DNA from: Turnera subulata
Lineage: Eukaryota > Streptophyta > Magnoliopsida > Malpighiales > Passifloraceae
Assembly: GCA_028386065.3 (NCBI GenBank)
Contig: JAKUCV010002763.1
Span: 62,001 to 126,000, forward strand
Length of the DNA stretch: 64,000 bases
Reading direction: 5' to 3'
Part shown: one piece after another, positions 44,172-53,025 of the stretch
Numbering within the stretch: position 1 is the first letter of the stretch
Layout: every line of letters begins with the position of its first letter
Translations under genes and position numbers: made by a program
Notes under the pieces: model-generated
What the model saw: only the letters and a program-made list of their open reading frames with translations
Databases searched by the model: none
What the model was told of the DNA's origin: nothing

Positions 44172-45130
44172 TGCCGTTTCAATTGCAACTTAGCAATTGA
44201 TGGACAAAGGCAGTTCAGACAGTAGTTGAACTCACCACTCACGTCAGAGAGTAGAAAGAAAATATATGAACTATAATCCTTATTTGTAGAACAGAGAAGA
44301 AAATCCCAGCAATAGAGTGATCACTCTATGAAATATATCCAACAAGTTACACTTTTTGGATACATAATCATCGTCAAGAGAACATCATATCGGATTAAAC
44401 TTATCTATAGTAGCAATAAAATTTAACTACATTTAATTATGTGGACAAGTCAAAAGATGGTCTCAATGCAGAACAAACTCGTTACAAGCTTCCAGGATCC
44501 ACTTTCAGTCAACTTTTCATCTCATATGGGCAATTCATTCCTATGAACAACGTTAGAATAAAAATTTCAAGATTTTAAGACAGCCAGGAGATGGAAGGTT
44601 AGGGAACAAGTGGATTTTTGGTCCCTGTACTCCCCTCGATTTTGAAATGTCAGTCCTGTATCGATTTTTTACGGCCGTCCGGTGACACGTGTCACCATAT
44701 TATTTGGCCACATCATCATGTGGGACCCGCTGACCGTGCAGAGGGCTATCCAATACTGTATATGCTATCACTCCATTCTCCACTGTGCAGAAGGCTTCAA
44801 TTTTAGTGCCATCAAACCTAACCATCGAGGCTTTAACTGTTTAATTGTGATTAAACAAAATATCTAAAAGGAGGGGGAAGGAGTTGCTAGTATGAAATCA
44901 CACAAGTCAATCACAAAACAAATAGAAACAAACATTAATTAGTAAAATTGAATCAGTTACTTTAAATGATAGTTAGGATCACCAGTTGGCACAAATAATC
45001 AATTTGCCATGACCTAGACATACTAGTATCATGGTCATCCCAGAAGAATTCAACAAAAGAGAGAAAAAAAAAAGTCTTTGAGACACAAAAGTTTCATACC
45101 TTAATACATTCAAACAGTTTCGTACCTTAA
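44172..45130. other. Spacer holding a duplicated segment and a TIR-like edge
   Basis: No gene is seen. At 44610-44735, TTTTTGGTCCCTGTACTCC, CACGTGTCACC and GTGGGACCCGCTGACC resemble ends of Mutator-like elements. At about 44755-44950 the sequence matches 60650-60848 (TATATGCTATC(A/C)CTCCATTCT, AACTGTTTAATTGTGATTAAA, AATCACACAAGTCAATCA). A 32-base phrase TACCTTAATACATTCAAACA is repeated at about 45100 and 45125. Confidence 0.6.
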
Positions 45131-45203
45131 TACATTCAAACAAAATTATACTGACTTGCCATGGTTTGTCTGTCCAACATAGGGGCCAACATAAGCATCA
45201 GAG

Positions 45204-45968
45204 TTAACTATTTTCATTTTCCGAAATCTTCCCAAACTTTTGCTCAACCTTCTCGGTTTGAAGAGGTACAAGACCAAGACGATATCCACTTTCCTCAAGC
45301 TTCTTGGTTTCTCGCACGTACGTCTCGTGCAATTCATTAATTGTCTGGTACATTAGATAACAATAGCCGCCAAGAGCACCAATTGCGCCCCATTTTAAAA
45401 GGTTCTGCAAAGGATGAAAAGAAACGGGGGGAATATGAGGGCAACACAAGCTATCATCAAAGAAAGAATTACATTACACACAGTACTATTTAGCAAACAC
45501 CTCTAGTTTCCATCACAATAGACACCTCCAACATCACAAAAGGCTACACACAGTACTAATTAGCAAACACCTCTAGTTACCATCACAATAGACACCTCCA
45601 ACATCACAAAAGGCAGGGCAAACAGTACACACACACAAAAGCCTCATCATCAAAGAACAATAAGAAAGACAGCACTCTCCAACACACAGCCAACAGACAG
45701 GATATCAAAAGGCAACACAAGCAATCATCAAATTAGAATTACAGACAGTACTAAAACAAAATCCAGATCATCCAGCCCATCAGATTCAGACACGGAGTCA
45801 CAAGAAAAGAAAAATTAATAATTATTTTTTATTTTAAGTATATATATATATATATATATGAACTTTAATGTCTAAATTAGGGTTCTTGGGCGCAAAAGGG
45901 TTACATACCACAAAGGTGTATAATTTACTGGTTGATCCCCTCATCTGCAGAAAGGAGATAGATTTACA

Positions 45969-46029
<61 letters not shown>

Positions 46030-46271
46030 TAATAATAAAACAAACATAGCGAGAGAGATTAAAATTATGTAAAGGAAGAGAAAAAAATAAAAGAAACATA
46101 AAAGAAAAAGCATTGGCTCTGAAAATGACAATAGAAAAAGAATACCTGAATTACGATAACTGTAGACGGACGACGAGACGAACTGTAAGCGAACGATGAG
46201 AGAGGCAGAGGTGCAAGAAAAGTAAAGTTTGGAATTTGCAAGAAAAGTAGACGGCGGCTGGGCATAGGCAA
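45204..46271 (-). CDS. Small two-exon plant gene, 108 aa, one predicted membrane segment
   Basis: Minus-strand gene of two exons: 46271-46146 (42 codons) and 45404-45204 (66 codons plus stop). The donor reads CAG|GTATTC and the acceptor TTTGCAG|AACC; the junction falls between codons. The first exon, MPMPSRRLLFLQIPNFTFLA, is basic, serine-rich and poor in acids, as expected of a mitochondrial or plastid targeting peptide. The second has NLLKWGAIGALGGYCYLMY, a likely membrane segment, then a charged helix (ELHETYVRETKKLEESGYRL) and FGKISENENS. No stops or frameshifts occur, unlike everything around it. I do not recognise the family; a small organelle inner-membrane protein is a guess. The 741-bp intron holds TA and AAT microsatellites and a 70-bp tandem duplication. 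Confidence 0.65.
45476..45615. repeat. Tandem duplication of 70 bp in the intron
   Basis: Two nearly identical adjacent copies sharing AGCAAACACCTCTAGTT and CATCACAATAGACACCTCCA, at 45476-45545 and 45546-45615. Confidence 0.85.
45839..45859. repeat. TA microsatellite in the intron
   Basis: About ten uninterrupted TA units. Confidence 0.9.
45970..46038. repeat. AAT microsatellite in the intron
   Basis: About 22 AAT/TAA units with one break near 46029; likely length-polymorphic. Confidence 0.92.
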
Positions 46272-46714
46272 CCTTTTACCGTCTTCACCGCTAATTAACC
46301 GCCCGATCCCTTCTAATTTTTAAAAGTTTTACATAAAATTCCTCATATTTTTATAATTTCTAATCAAATATTATTTACTAATATGTTTTATTAGTTAAAT
46401 TATAATGTTCATTAGTTTTTTAATAAGAATAATAGCATTAATAATAATTACTTTATAGTTTTGTCGATAATTTTTATATAACTTCTTTTTTCTTGTATTA
46501 GTACCTTAGACTTAAAATTTCCCAACAGTTTAGTGTCTTTACTACGATGAGCACACTCAATCAGAGTGGAATCAATCCAACAAATTATCGTGTCGTAAAA
46601 AACTCAATTCGGTCTCGAGTTCAGGCTGAGTGTTTGTGTATTTAGAAAATTCTTCCGGCGATTGATAGAAGAAGAAGAAGAAAAAAAAAAAGCTGACCTA
46701 GGATGAAACCAGAT

Positions 46715-47115
46715 AAGTCGGGGCAAAAAAACTTTCGAATTTCAACTTTACTCCGGATTTCTTTAGACAGGAACAGTCTCTCAAATTTTCTTCCCAAAAC
46801 AGTAGGCAATATCATTTGAGAGATCTCCAAGTCCTCTTTTTGCAAGATAATTTCCCGAGCAACACCCTTCCAGTCCTGAACTTGAATTTTTCACCTCTTT
46901 AGCGAATTGTAGAGCCTTGAAAAAATTGTGTCTGGACAACAACTTATTCTCACAAGAAATCTAACTGAGCTGGTTATGGATAATAACAAGATAGTGGGCA
47001 ATATTCCAAGTGAACTTGGTAACTTGATCGAGTAGCTTAGTTAATAAACTTGTCTTTGAGCTGAAACAATTTGAGTGGAGCTGTTCCAGCAACTGTAGCC
47101 AGCATGAGAAACCTT
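46715..47115 (+). pseudogene. LRR receptor-kinase fragment A
   Basis: Broken frames read late LRRs of a subfamily-XII receptor kinase: STLLRISL-like text, then TVGNxxDLQ-type, PSSPELEFFTSLANCRALKK, LCLDNNLFS, VGNIPSELGNL-equivalent text in another frame near 46995-47025, and NLSGAVPATVASMRNLQ-type near 47070-47115. Numerous stops and frameshifts. The same LRRs recur at 52783-53002 and 62540-62870. Because these later repeats stand upstream of earlier ones (47380 onward), this is a separate gene copy, not the start of the next. Confidence 0.75.
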
Positions 47116-47252
47116 CAATAGCAAGTGACTAAGGGGATAAAAACTCACCTATTTTGTTCTGATCATGTCATATTAACTACAGGTGATGCCAACCATAGCA
47201 AGTTACTAACTTGCTATGGTTGGAAAGTGACCAAGTTAGTCACTTGCTATTG
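47116..47252. repeat. Nested inverted repeats, potential cruciform
   Basis: The outer arms are CAATAGCAAGTGACTAA (47116-47132) and its exact reverse complement (47236-47252). Between them lies a perfect 35-bp palindrome (47189-47223): 17-base arm CCAACCATAGCAAGTTA, one central C, and the complementary arm. Both arm sequences share TAGCAAGT. It stands exactly between two receptor-kinase fragments, so it may be a fold-back element or the scar of a rearrangement. Confidence 0.9.
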
Positions 47253-48296
47253 ATAGATGTTAAAGGCAATCAGTTCCATGGATATATACCCCCGGAGTTG
47301 GCAAACTTAAGAAGGATGCTATTAAGTTTCTTTTTGATGCTAATCGATTTTTATTGAAAAAATAATAGTAAGATACAATAAAAGAAAGTATATATGGAAA
47401 TCTTCCAACGGACATATGTGATAATCTTCCCAACTTGGTATATCTTCAGCTTTCGGAAAATCTACTTAGCGGCCAGATTCCATCAGGAATCTGGAAATGT
47501 AGAAAACTGCAGTCAATATCCTTGTCAACGAATAATTTTGTGGGAAAAATACTTGAAGAAGTTGGGTACCTACCCATGCTCAGAATTTTGCTTCTTGGTG
47601 GAAACAATCTTACAAGTCTGTATGATCATGTAGTTTTTGGATTAATGGAGCATTTTTTCCCCCTTGCTACTGCAGTAGTTTTTTTAAAAATAATTCTTCT
47701 CACTTCTACATTTCGATTACAGGTCATATATCAGAGTCAATCTTCAACATGACTTCCATCCAAAATATGGATTTTTCTTTCAACAGTTTGTCGGGTAATT
47801 AATAATCTTTACTTGAGTTACATTCTATACATTAGTCACCTTAAATGTCCAATATCAACTTCTTTCTTCTTCTTTTTGTTGTTTTTACTAATCAGTTACT
47901 TCAGGTTTTGGAAACTATACAGTTAGTGTTGGTATCTTAGTAGTTGAGGTTGCAAGGCTTAGACCATATGGTTTGAAATTACACTATGTTTGTACAGTTA
48001 ATTAATCTATCAAAAGCTAGTAAATTATGAATTTAACTTAGTAGTAGTATTTTTTATAGTTAATTGAAATTTGAAACCTAACATTTTTATAGTTTTTCCG
48101 TTACAGGAACAATACCTTCCAATGTAGAAAATGTTGCCAACTTGTAGCATTTGATGTTACAGTATAATAATCTAGCAGGCCATATTCCGGCAAGTGTGTT
48201 CAACATCTCAACTTTACTCTCAGGTTTTCTTCCAACAACAATCGGCAATTTGAGAGATATCCGAAGCCTCTCTTTGCAAGACAATTTCTTGAGCAA
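47253..48296 (+). pseudogene. LRR receptor-kinase B, early LRR part
   Basis: Starts with KGNQFHGYIPPELANLRRM, then DICDNLPNLVYLQLSENLLS, GQIPSGIWKCRKLQSISLST and LPMLRILLLGGNNLT (47395-47610). An intron-like break follows (47611-47722, acceptor ATTACAG), then GHISESIFNMTSIQNMDFSF (47723-47797), another AT-rich gap, and GTIPSNVENVANL, HLMLQYNNLAGHIPASVFNI, and IGNLRDIRSLSLQDNFLS to 48296. These are 24-residue plant LRRs as in the FLS2/EFR/Xa21 group of pattern receptors. It is interrupted by a copia element exactly inside an LRR codon run. Frameshifts and a TAG make it a pseudogene. Confidence 0.85.
48292..48296. repeat. Target site duplication AGCAA, left copy
   Basis: AGCAA stands before the left LTR and again at 52778-52782; the paralogous fragment at 62547 shows the uninterrupted TTCTTGAGCAATGACCC. 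Confidence 0.92.
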
Positions 48297-48503
48297 AGTT
48301 GAAAGTGATTGAATGTATTTCAGTGTATATTGCTAGGCAACAGATTACAGGTATAAATACACAGAGAGATAGTTATACACTACACATCAAACTCATAGAG
48401 ATAAAGACTATCACTAGGGTTACATCTAATCTGATAACCTTACACAAGATAGTCATTAGCATAATATAGGATAGACACTATCCTTGACGTATATCTGTTA
48501 ATA
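48297..48503 (-). repeat. 3' LTR of the 4.5-kb copia
   Basis: 207 bp. On the minus strand it follows the purine-rich CATCTTGTGGGGACA and starts TATTAACAG. Confidence 0.92.
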
Positions 48504-49215
48504 TGTCCCCACAAGATGAGGGTGGTATTGGACCAACCCGAAGCTTGTCCCGAAGAAACTCAAACCGTTTCCGTGCCAGAGGCTTGGTTAACAAATCAGC
48601 TAGTTGATCATGACTAGAAAGAAAGGTGACACGTAATTTGCCCGCAGCTACCTGCTCATGCACAAAATGATAGTCAATCTCCACATGTTTTGTGCGAGCA
48701 TGCATGACCGAGTTTGCAGCAAGATAGGTTGCCCCGATATTGTCACACCAAAGAGTGGATGTGGAAGGATGAGGGACATGAAGCTCACATAGTAAAGATG
48801 TTATCCATGTAAGCTCAGCTGTACCATCAGCTAAAGCTTTATACTCCGCCTCAGTCGACGAGCGTGAGACTGTTCGCTGTTTTTGAGAGCGCCAAGAGAC
48901 CAGGTTAGAGCCAAGAAAGACTGCCACACCACTCGTTGAACGTCGATCATCATGGCATCCAGCCCAATCGCCATCCGCAAAGACCTGGAGAGCAAAAGAG
49001 GAGCATGGTTTGATCAAGATACCATGGTCACTGGTGTGTTTGACATATCGCAGGACGCGCTTCATTGTAGCCTAGTGCGTGTCTGCCGGATTGTGCATAA
49101 ATTGGCACAGTTTATTCACTGCATAGGATAGGTCCGGACGAGTCACCGTGAGATATTGTAACCCCCCAACAATGCTCCTGTAAGCCTTGGCATCAGCATA
49201 TAGCGGCTGGTCTGT
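48504..49215 (-). pseudogene. Copia RNase H of the 4.5-kb element
   Basis: Minus strand: [20 protein letters not shown] and [14 protein letters not shown], a stop where ATMKRVLRYVKHTSDHG follows, then the RNase H domain with FADGDWAGCHDDRRSTSG (first catalytic Asp), SRSSTEAEYKALADGTAELT and NIGATYLAANSVMHARTKH. It closes DLLTKPLARKRFEFLRDKL. Open from 49065 to 48478. The TAG near 49066 stands where the family usually has TGG (W). Confidence 0.9.
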
Positions 49216-50310
49216 TTATGAAGGTGTGGCAATGGGTTTAGCATCCTGCATCGCAGCTTTTCGTAAAAGCTCATTGGCATACTTTTGCTGAGAAAGGTAA
49301 ATACCTGCACTACTATATGTGGCATGAATACCCAGAAAATAGCTTAGTGTCCCCAAATCACGTAGAGAAAACTCTTCTCCAAGCTTGGTAATAAGAGAAT
49401 TAGTCATTTGTGCATTACTGCCAGTGACTATGATGTCATCGACATAGATCAAGATGAACACCTGATGAGGAGCATGATTATAGAGAAACAAGGAAGCATC
49501 ATTCTTAGAGGACTGGAACCCAATGCTAAGCAAGAAACTGGCCAACCGAGCATACCATGCACGCGGGGCTTGCTTCAAGCCATAGAGAGATTTGTGTAGC
49601 TTGCACACATGATCCGATTTCAAGGGATTAACAAACCCCGGTGGCTGCTGCATATAAACATCCTCAGCAAGAATACCATTCAAAAAGGCATTATGAACAT
49701 CTAACTGGCGAATAGCCCAACACCTAGTGACTGCAATGGACAAAACAATGCGAACAGTAACAGGTTTGACAACTGGAGAAAAATGTCGGCATAATCCAAA
49801 CCTTCTAGTTGATGGAAACCCTTAGCAACAAGACGGGCCTTGTACCTCTCTAGTATACCATCAGCCTTCAGTTTTGCACGGTAGACCCATTTACAACCAA
49901 CCACATTCATGGAGGGATGCCGTGGAACCAACGACCATGTGTGATTTTTGGTAAGTGCCCGGATTTCATCATTCATGGCAATCCTCCACTCAAGATGGCG
50001 GCTAGCAACTGCATATGTAGTTGGCTCTTTAAGGACAGATGATAGGGTTGTGGTGTAGGAGACATAATCTCGAAGGTGGGTGTTGCATTTTGGGTTCGTC
50101 CGGGTTGTCATGGTATGTGTTCGAGTGGCTGGTGAGGGGTCAGGTTGTCTGGGGGGTGCTGGTTGAATATTGGTGGGTGGTGCATTTGGCGGAGGAACAG
50201 GGGGAGGTGTTACTGTCTCAGGGACCCGAGCCATTGATGGACTTTGTGGAAGGCAAACCAGAGAACTAGACCAAGGAGAAGTCGGTGTGGGAGTGGATTG
50301 CACAGCCGGT
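49216..50310 (-). pseudogene. Copia reverse transcriptase of the 4.5-kb element
   Basis: Minus strand 50303-49701 carries a proline-rich linker, then EWRIAMNDEIRALTKNHTWS, CKWVYRAKLKADGILERYKA and AKGFHQLEGLDYADIF. A one-base frameshift near 49770 leads to 49743-49216: AIRQLDVHNAFLNGILAEDV, YMQQPPGFVNP, YGLKQAPRAWYARLASFLL, and the intact catalytic box ILIYVDDIIVTGSN, then LRDLGTLSYFLGI. Apart from one frameshift and a terminal TAG/TAA region at about 49215, the domain is well preserved. Confidence 0.92.
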
Positions 50311-51473
50311 TATTGGTAAGGAAAGACATCTTCCAAAAAACGAACATGCCTAGCAATACATAGGCGATTGGTGGCTAAATCTAAGCACTTATAACCCAGA
50401 TGTTGGGTGCTATACCCTAAGAACAAACAAGGGTGAGAACGAAAATCCATTTTATGGCGATTATATGGACGCAAGAAAGGGAAACAAAGACACCCAAATA
50501 TGCGAAGGAAAGAATACTTAGGTGCTTGGCGGAAAAGAGTCTCATGAGGCATTTTTTGAAAAAGAATTTTGGTAGGCATACGATTAAATAAATAGACAGC
50601 CGTTTCGAAAGCATGATGCCAAAACTTTGGTGGAAGTGAAGCTTGAGCAAGCAAGGTAAGCCCGGTTTCCACTATATGACGATTCCGGCGCTCAACCATG
50701 CCATTTTGTTCATGTGTATGCGGATAAATTAAACGATGAATTATGCCTGCTTCATTACAAAGTTTGCTTACTGATCGGAATTCCCCACCCTAGTCAGTTT
50801 GAAGACTCTTTATTTTGGAGTGAAATTGGCGTTCAACAGTTTGCTTAAAGGACAAGAATATAGAAGGAACATCTGCTTTATTGAATAAGGGAAAATACCA
50901 AACAAACCTAGAGTAAAAATCAACGAAAATAAGAAAGTAACGATGGCCCTCGGTGGACAATACCGGTGCCGGACCCCAAACATCAGCATAAAGTAAATCC
51001 AAAGGAGCTGAAACATTGGGAACACTGGATGCTAAATGTAACCTACTAGATTTCTTTAACGGACAAGACTGACTTGAAACGGAAACCCGTGTGGAATGGA
51101 GATTATTTTGGCGTAGAACTTTTTGAAGAACCTCAGAGTAGGGATGACCTAGACGATGATGCCAAACCTCACTAGTAGTACGAGTGGTGAGGAGAGCAGA
51201 TGGACCCTTAGACAAGCGGACACGATACAAGCCATCAATGTTCGGGCCGAAAAGGAGCACCCTCCTAGTAACCTGATCCTTGGCACAAAAATAAGAGGGG
51301 TAAAATTCAAAGTAGGCATCATTATTCGTAGCAAATTGGCTAACAGACAACAAAGATTTGGTGATATTAGGAGCACAGAAAACATTTCGCAAGTGAACAG
51401 GTTTAGAAGTAGTAGGAACAATTAATGAACCAACATGAGTAATAGGTAGGTGCATACCATTTCCAACCTGCAT
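50310..51473 (-). pseudogene. Copia protease end and integrase of the 4.5-kb element
   Basis: Minus strand 51473-50790: VPTTSKPVHLRNVFCAPNIT, GAG-pre-integrase with zinc-type histidines (VWHHRLGHPYSEVLQKVL), integrase core LLYADVWGPAPVLSTEGH (first Asp) and FLIFVDFYSRFVWYFPL. The frame halts at a TAG right after the second Asp (QTD, where the family has QTDWGGEF or similar), then GGEFRSVSKLC continues and 50699-50310 supplies HEQNGMVERRNRHIVETGL (catalytic Glu), FWHHAFETAVYLFNRMPTK and LFLGYSTQHLGYKCLDL. All three catalytic acids are present; the stop alone disrupts it. Confidence 0.92.
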
Positions 51474-51683
51474 CTAGTTCGGACCCTTGTAATCCTCGAC
51501 ATGGCTCAGGCTGGCTATGTCGGGAGTCACATGATTGGTGGCGCCACTGTTCGGAAACCACGAATGATAAAAGGAAGGTGCCGGTGAGGGGGGTGCAGGT
51601 TGCATCAGATATGCGGATTGACCAGGAGGCTGCAACCGATAACACTGAGTGGCGATGTGATTCAGACCATTGCACAACTAACA
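51474..51683 (-). pseudogene. Copia zinc knuckle and protease, active site changed
   Basis: Minus strand reads CxLC-type text (C..LCNGLNHIATQCYRL, zinc knuckle) and then HSWFPNSGATNHVTPDIASL. In copia proteases this is DSGAT/DTGAT; here asparagine replaces the catalytic aspartate (GAC to AAC). A TAG at about 51474 separates it from the following frame. Even without stops the protease would be inactive. Confidence 0.85.
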
Positions 51684-52508
51684 TCATAAGGGTCCAGGAA
51701 CATAGGAATTCGGAGAGTTCCCGTGTTGACCGCCGCGACCTCGTTCTCTAGAATAGCGGCCACTACGACCCCGACCACGCGGAGCAGGCTTGGAATAATT
51801 GGAAGTTGGGTCAGAGCGTTCCGGAGCCGCAACAACCTGAGTATTATTGCTCTCTGGTGTCGGAACAGAAGAGGAGATATCAAGCTTGGCCATGGAATCA
51901 CAGTGTAAAAACTCGTGGCTGAGAAGAAGGCTGTGAAGCTCTTGGAAGGAGACCGGCTCGGGTCTAGCTTTCAAGGTGGTGACAATATCCTTGAACTCAG
52001 AACGCAGCCCACGAAACACATAGAGATTAAAATCCATAGTTGTCAGCGGACGACCAGCAGCAGTAAGATCGTCGGAGATGCGCTTGGCACGGTACAAATA
52101 GTAGGAGATCGACTCATCTTTTTGCACAAGGAGCTGCAGACCGAGATGCAACTCCATAATCCTGGTTTGACAGGAAGAGGCAAAAGACGTGGCCAATGAA
52201 TCCCAGATCGCCTTGGACGTGGGAAGGTCCATGATCATGGGCATGACACCTTCAGTCATGGAGGAGTATAAGGTACTCACAAGCAGTTGATCTTGCTGAA
52301 CCCAGGCGGCATAAGCCGGATTAGGCTTGTCGCCTTCAAGAGTGGCCACAGGGCACGAAGTTGTGCCATCAACATAGCCCCAAAGCCTCTATCCTGTAAC
52401 AAAAGCCTTCATCTGCGCACGCCAAAGAAGATAATTAGTCGGCAAAAGCTTGATCGAAACATAATGACGCGCATTCGGAAGAGTTGGAGAGGAGCTAGCA
52501 GCCGCCAT
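51684..52508 (-). pseudogene. Copia gag of the 4.5-kb element
   Basis: ATG at 52508-52506 opens MAAASSSPTLPNARHYVSIK and LPTNYLLWRAQMKAFVTG; a TAG at about 52388 stands where CAG or similar would give Q. It resumes RLWGYVDGTTSCP and runs open 52349-51684: NPAYAAWVQQDQLLVSTLYS, MDLPTSKAIWDSLATSFASS, YYLYRAKRISDDLTAAGRPL, FRGLRSEFKDIVTTLKARPE, then an arginine-glycine-rich tail (RGRGRSGRYSRERGRGG), usual before the zinc knuckle. This is the UBN2-type capsid of copia elements. Confidence 0.9.
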
Positions 52509-52559
52509 GGGTACACAACGAAGAAAAGAAAAGAAAAGAACAACGAGGCATAGGTGGTG

Positions 52560-52570
52560 CTCCGCTACCA
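52560..52570 (-). other. Primer-binding site of the 4.5-kb copia
   Basis: Minus strand reads TGGTAGCGGAG immediately inside the LTR, matching the two other copia primer sites in the window. Confidence 0.85.
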
Positions 52571-52777
52571 AGTTGAAAGTGATTGAATGTATTTCAGTGT
52601 ATATTGCTAGGCAACAGATTACAGGTATAAATACACAGAGAGATAGTTATACACTACACATCAAACTCATAGAGATAAAGATTATCACTAGGGTTACATC
52701 TAATCTGATAACCTTACACAAGATAGTCATTAGCATAATATAGGATAAACACTATCCTTGACGTATATCTGTTAATA
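52571..52777 (-). repeat. 5' LTR of the 4.5-kb copia
   Basis: 207 bp, two differences from its partner. Plus strand starts AGTTGAAAGTG and ends ATCTGTTAATA. Confidence 0.92.
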
Positions 52778-52782
52778 AGCAA

Positions 52783-53002
52783 TGACCCCTGCAACCCAGA
52801 ACTTGAGCTTTTCACCTCTTTCGCAAATTGTAGAGCCTGACAAGAATGCACCTCGCCGAAAACTTATTCACTGGCATCCTTCCATAGTCCATAGGAAATC
52901 TCACAAGAAATCTAACGGAGCTAACCATGGATACTAACGAGCTAGTGGGCAATATTCCAAGTGAACTTGGTAACTTGAGCAGCTTAATAATGTTGTCATT
53001 GG
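52783..53002 (+). pseudogene. LRR receptor-kinase B, middle LRR part
   Basis: Resumes the reading after the copia: NDPCNPELELFTSFANCRA, frame-shifted LAENLFTGILP-type text, then LTMDTNELVGNIPSELGNLS and SLIMLSL. The match ends at about 53002 inside an LRR, where the LINE begins. Confidence 0.82.
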
Positions 53003-53025
53003 GCGTGACTGTAAACACAAGTGTT

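Larger units (their letters stand above)
48297..52777 (-). mobile_element. Young copia retrotransposon, 4.5 kb, TA...CT ends
   Basis: Two 207-bp LTRs (48297-48503 and 52571-52777) differ at only two positions (C/T near 48408, G/A near 48474 relative to the right copy), about 1%. In element orientation each LTR begins TATTAACAG and ends CTTTCAACT, so the termini are TA...CT instead of TG...CA. The primer site, gag, protease, integrase, RT and RNase H are in copia order. Gag resembles the Ale/Retrofit group and the gag at 33673. AGCAA duplications bracket the element inside receptor-kinase B. Several TAG codons and one frameshift show it is no longer coding. Confidence 0.93.

Noticed and set aside
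46642..46845. Minus-strand frame of 67 codons
   Set aside because: Antisense to LRR fragment A; the plus strand carries the homology.
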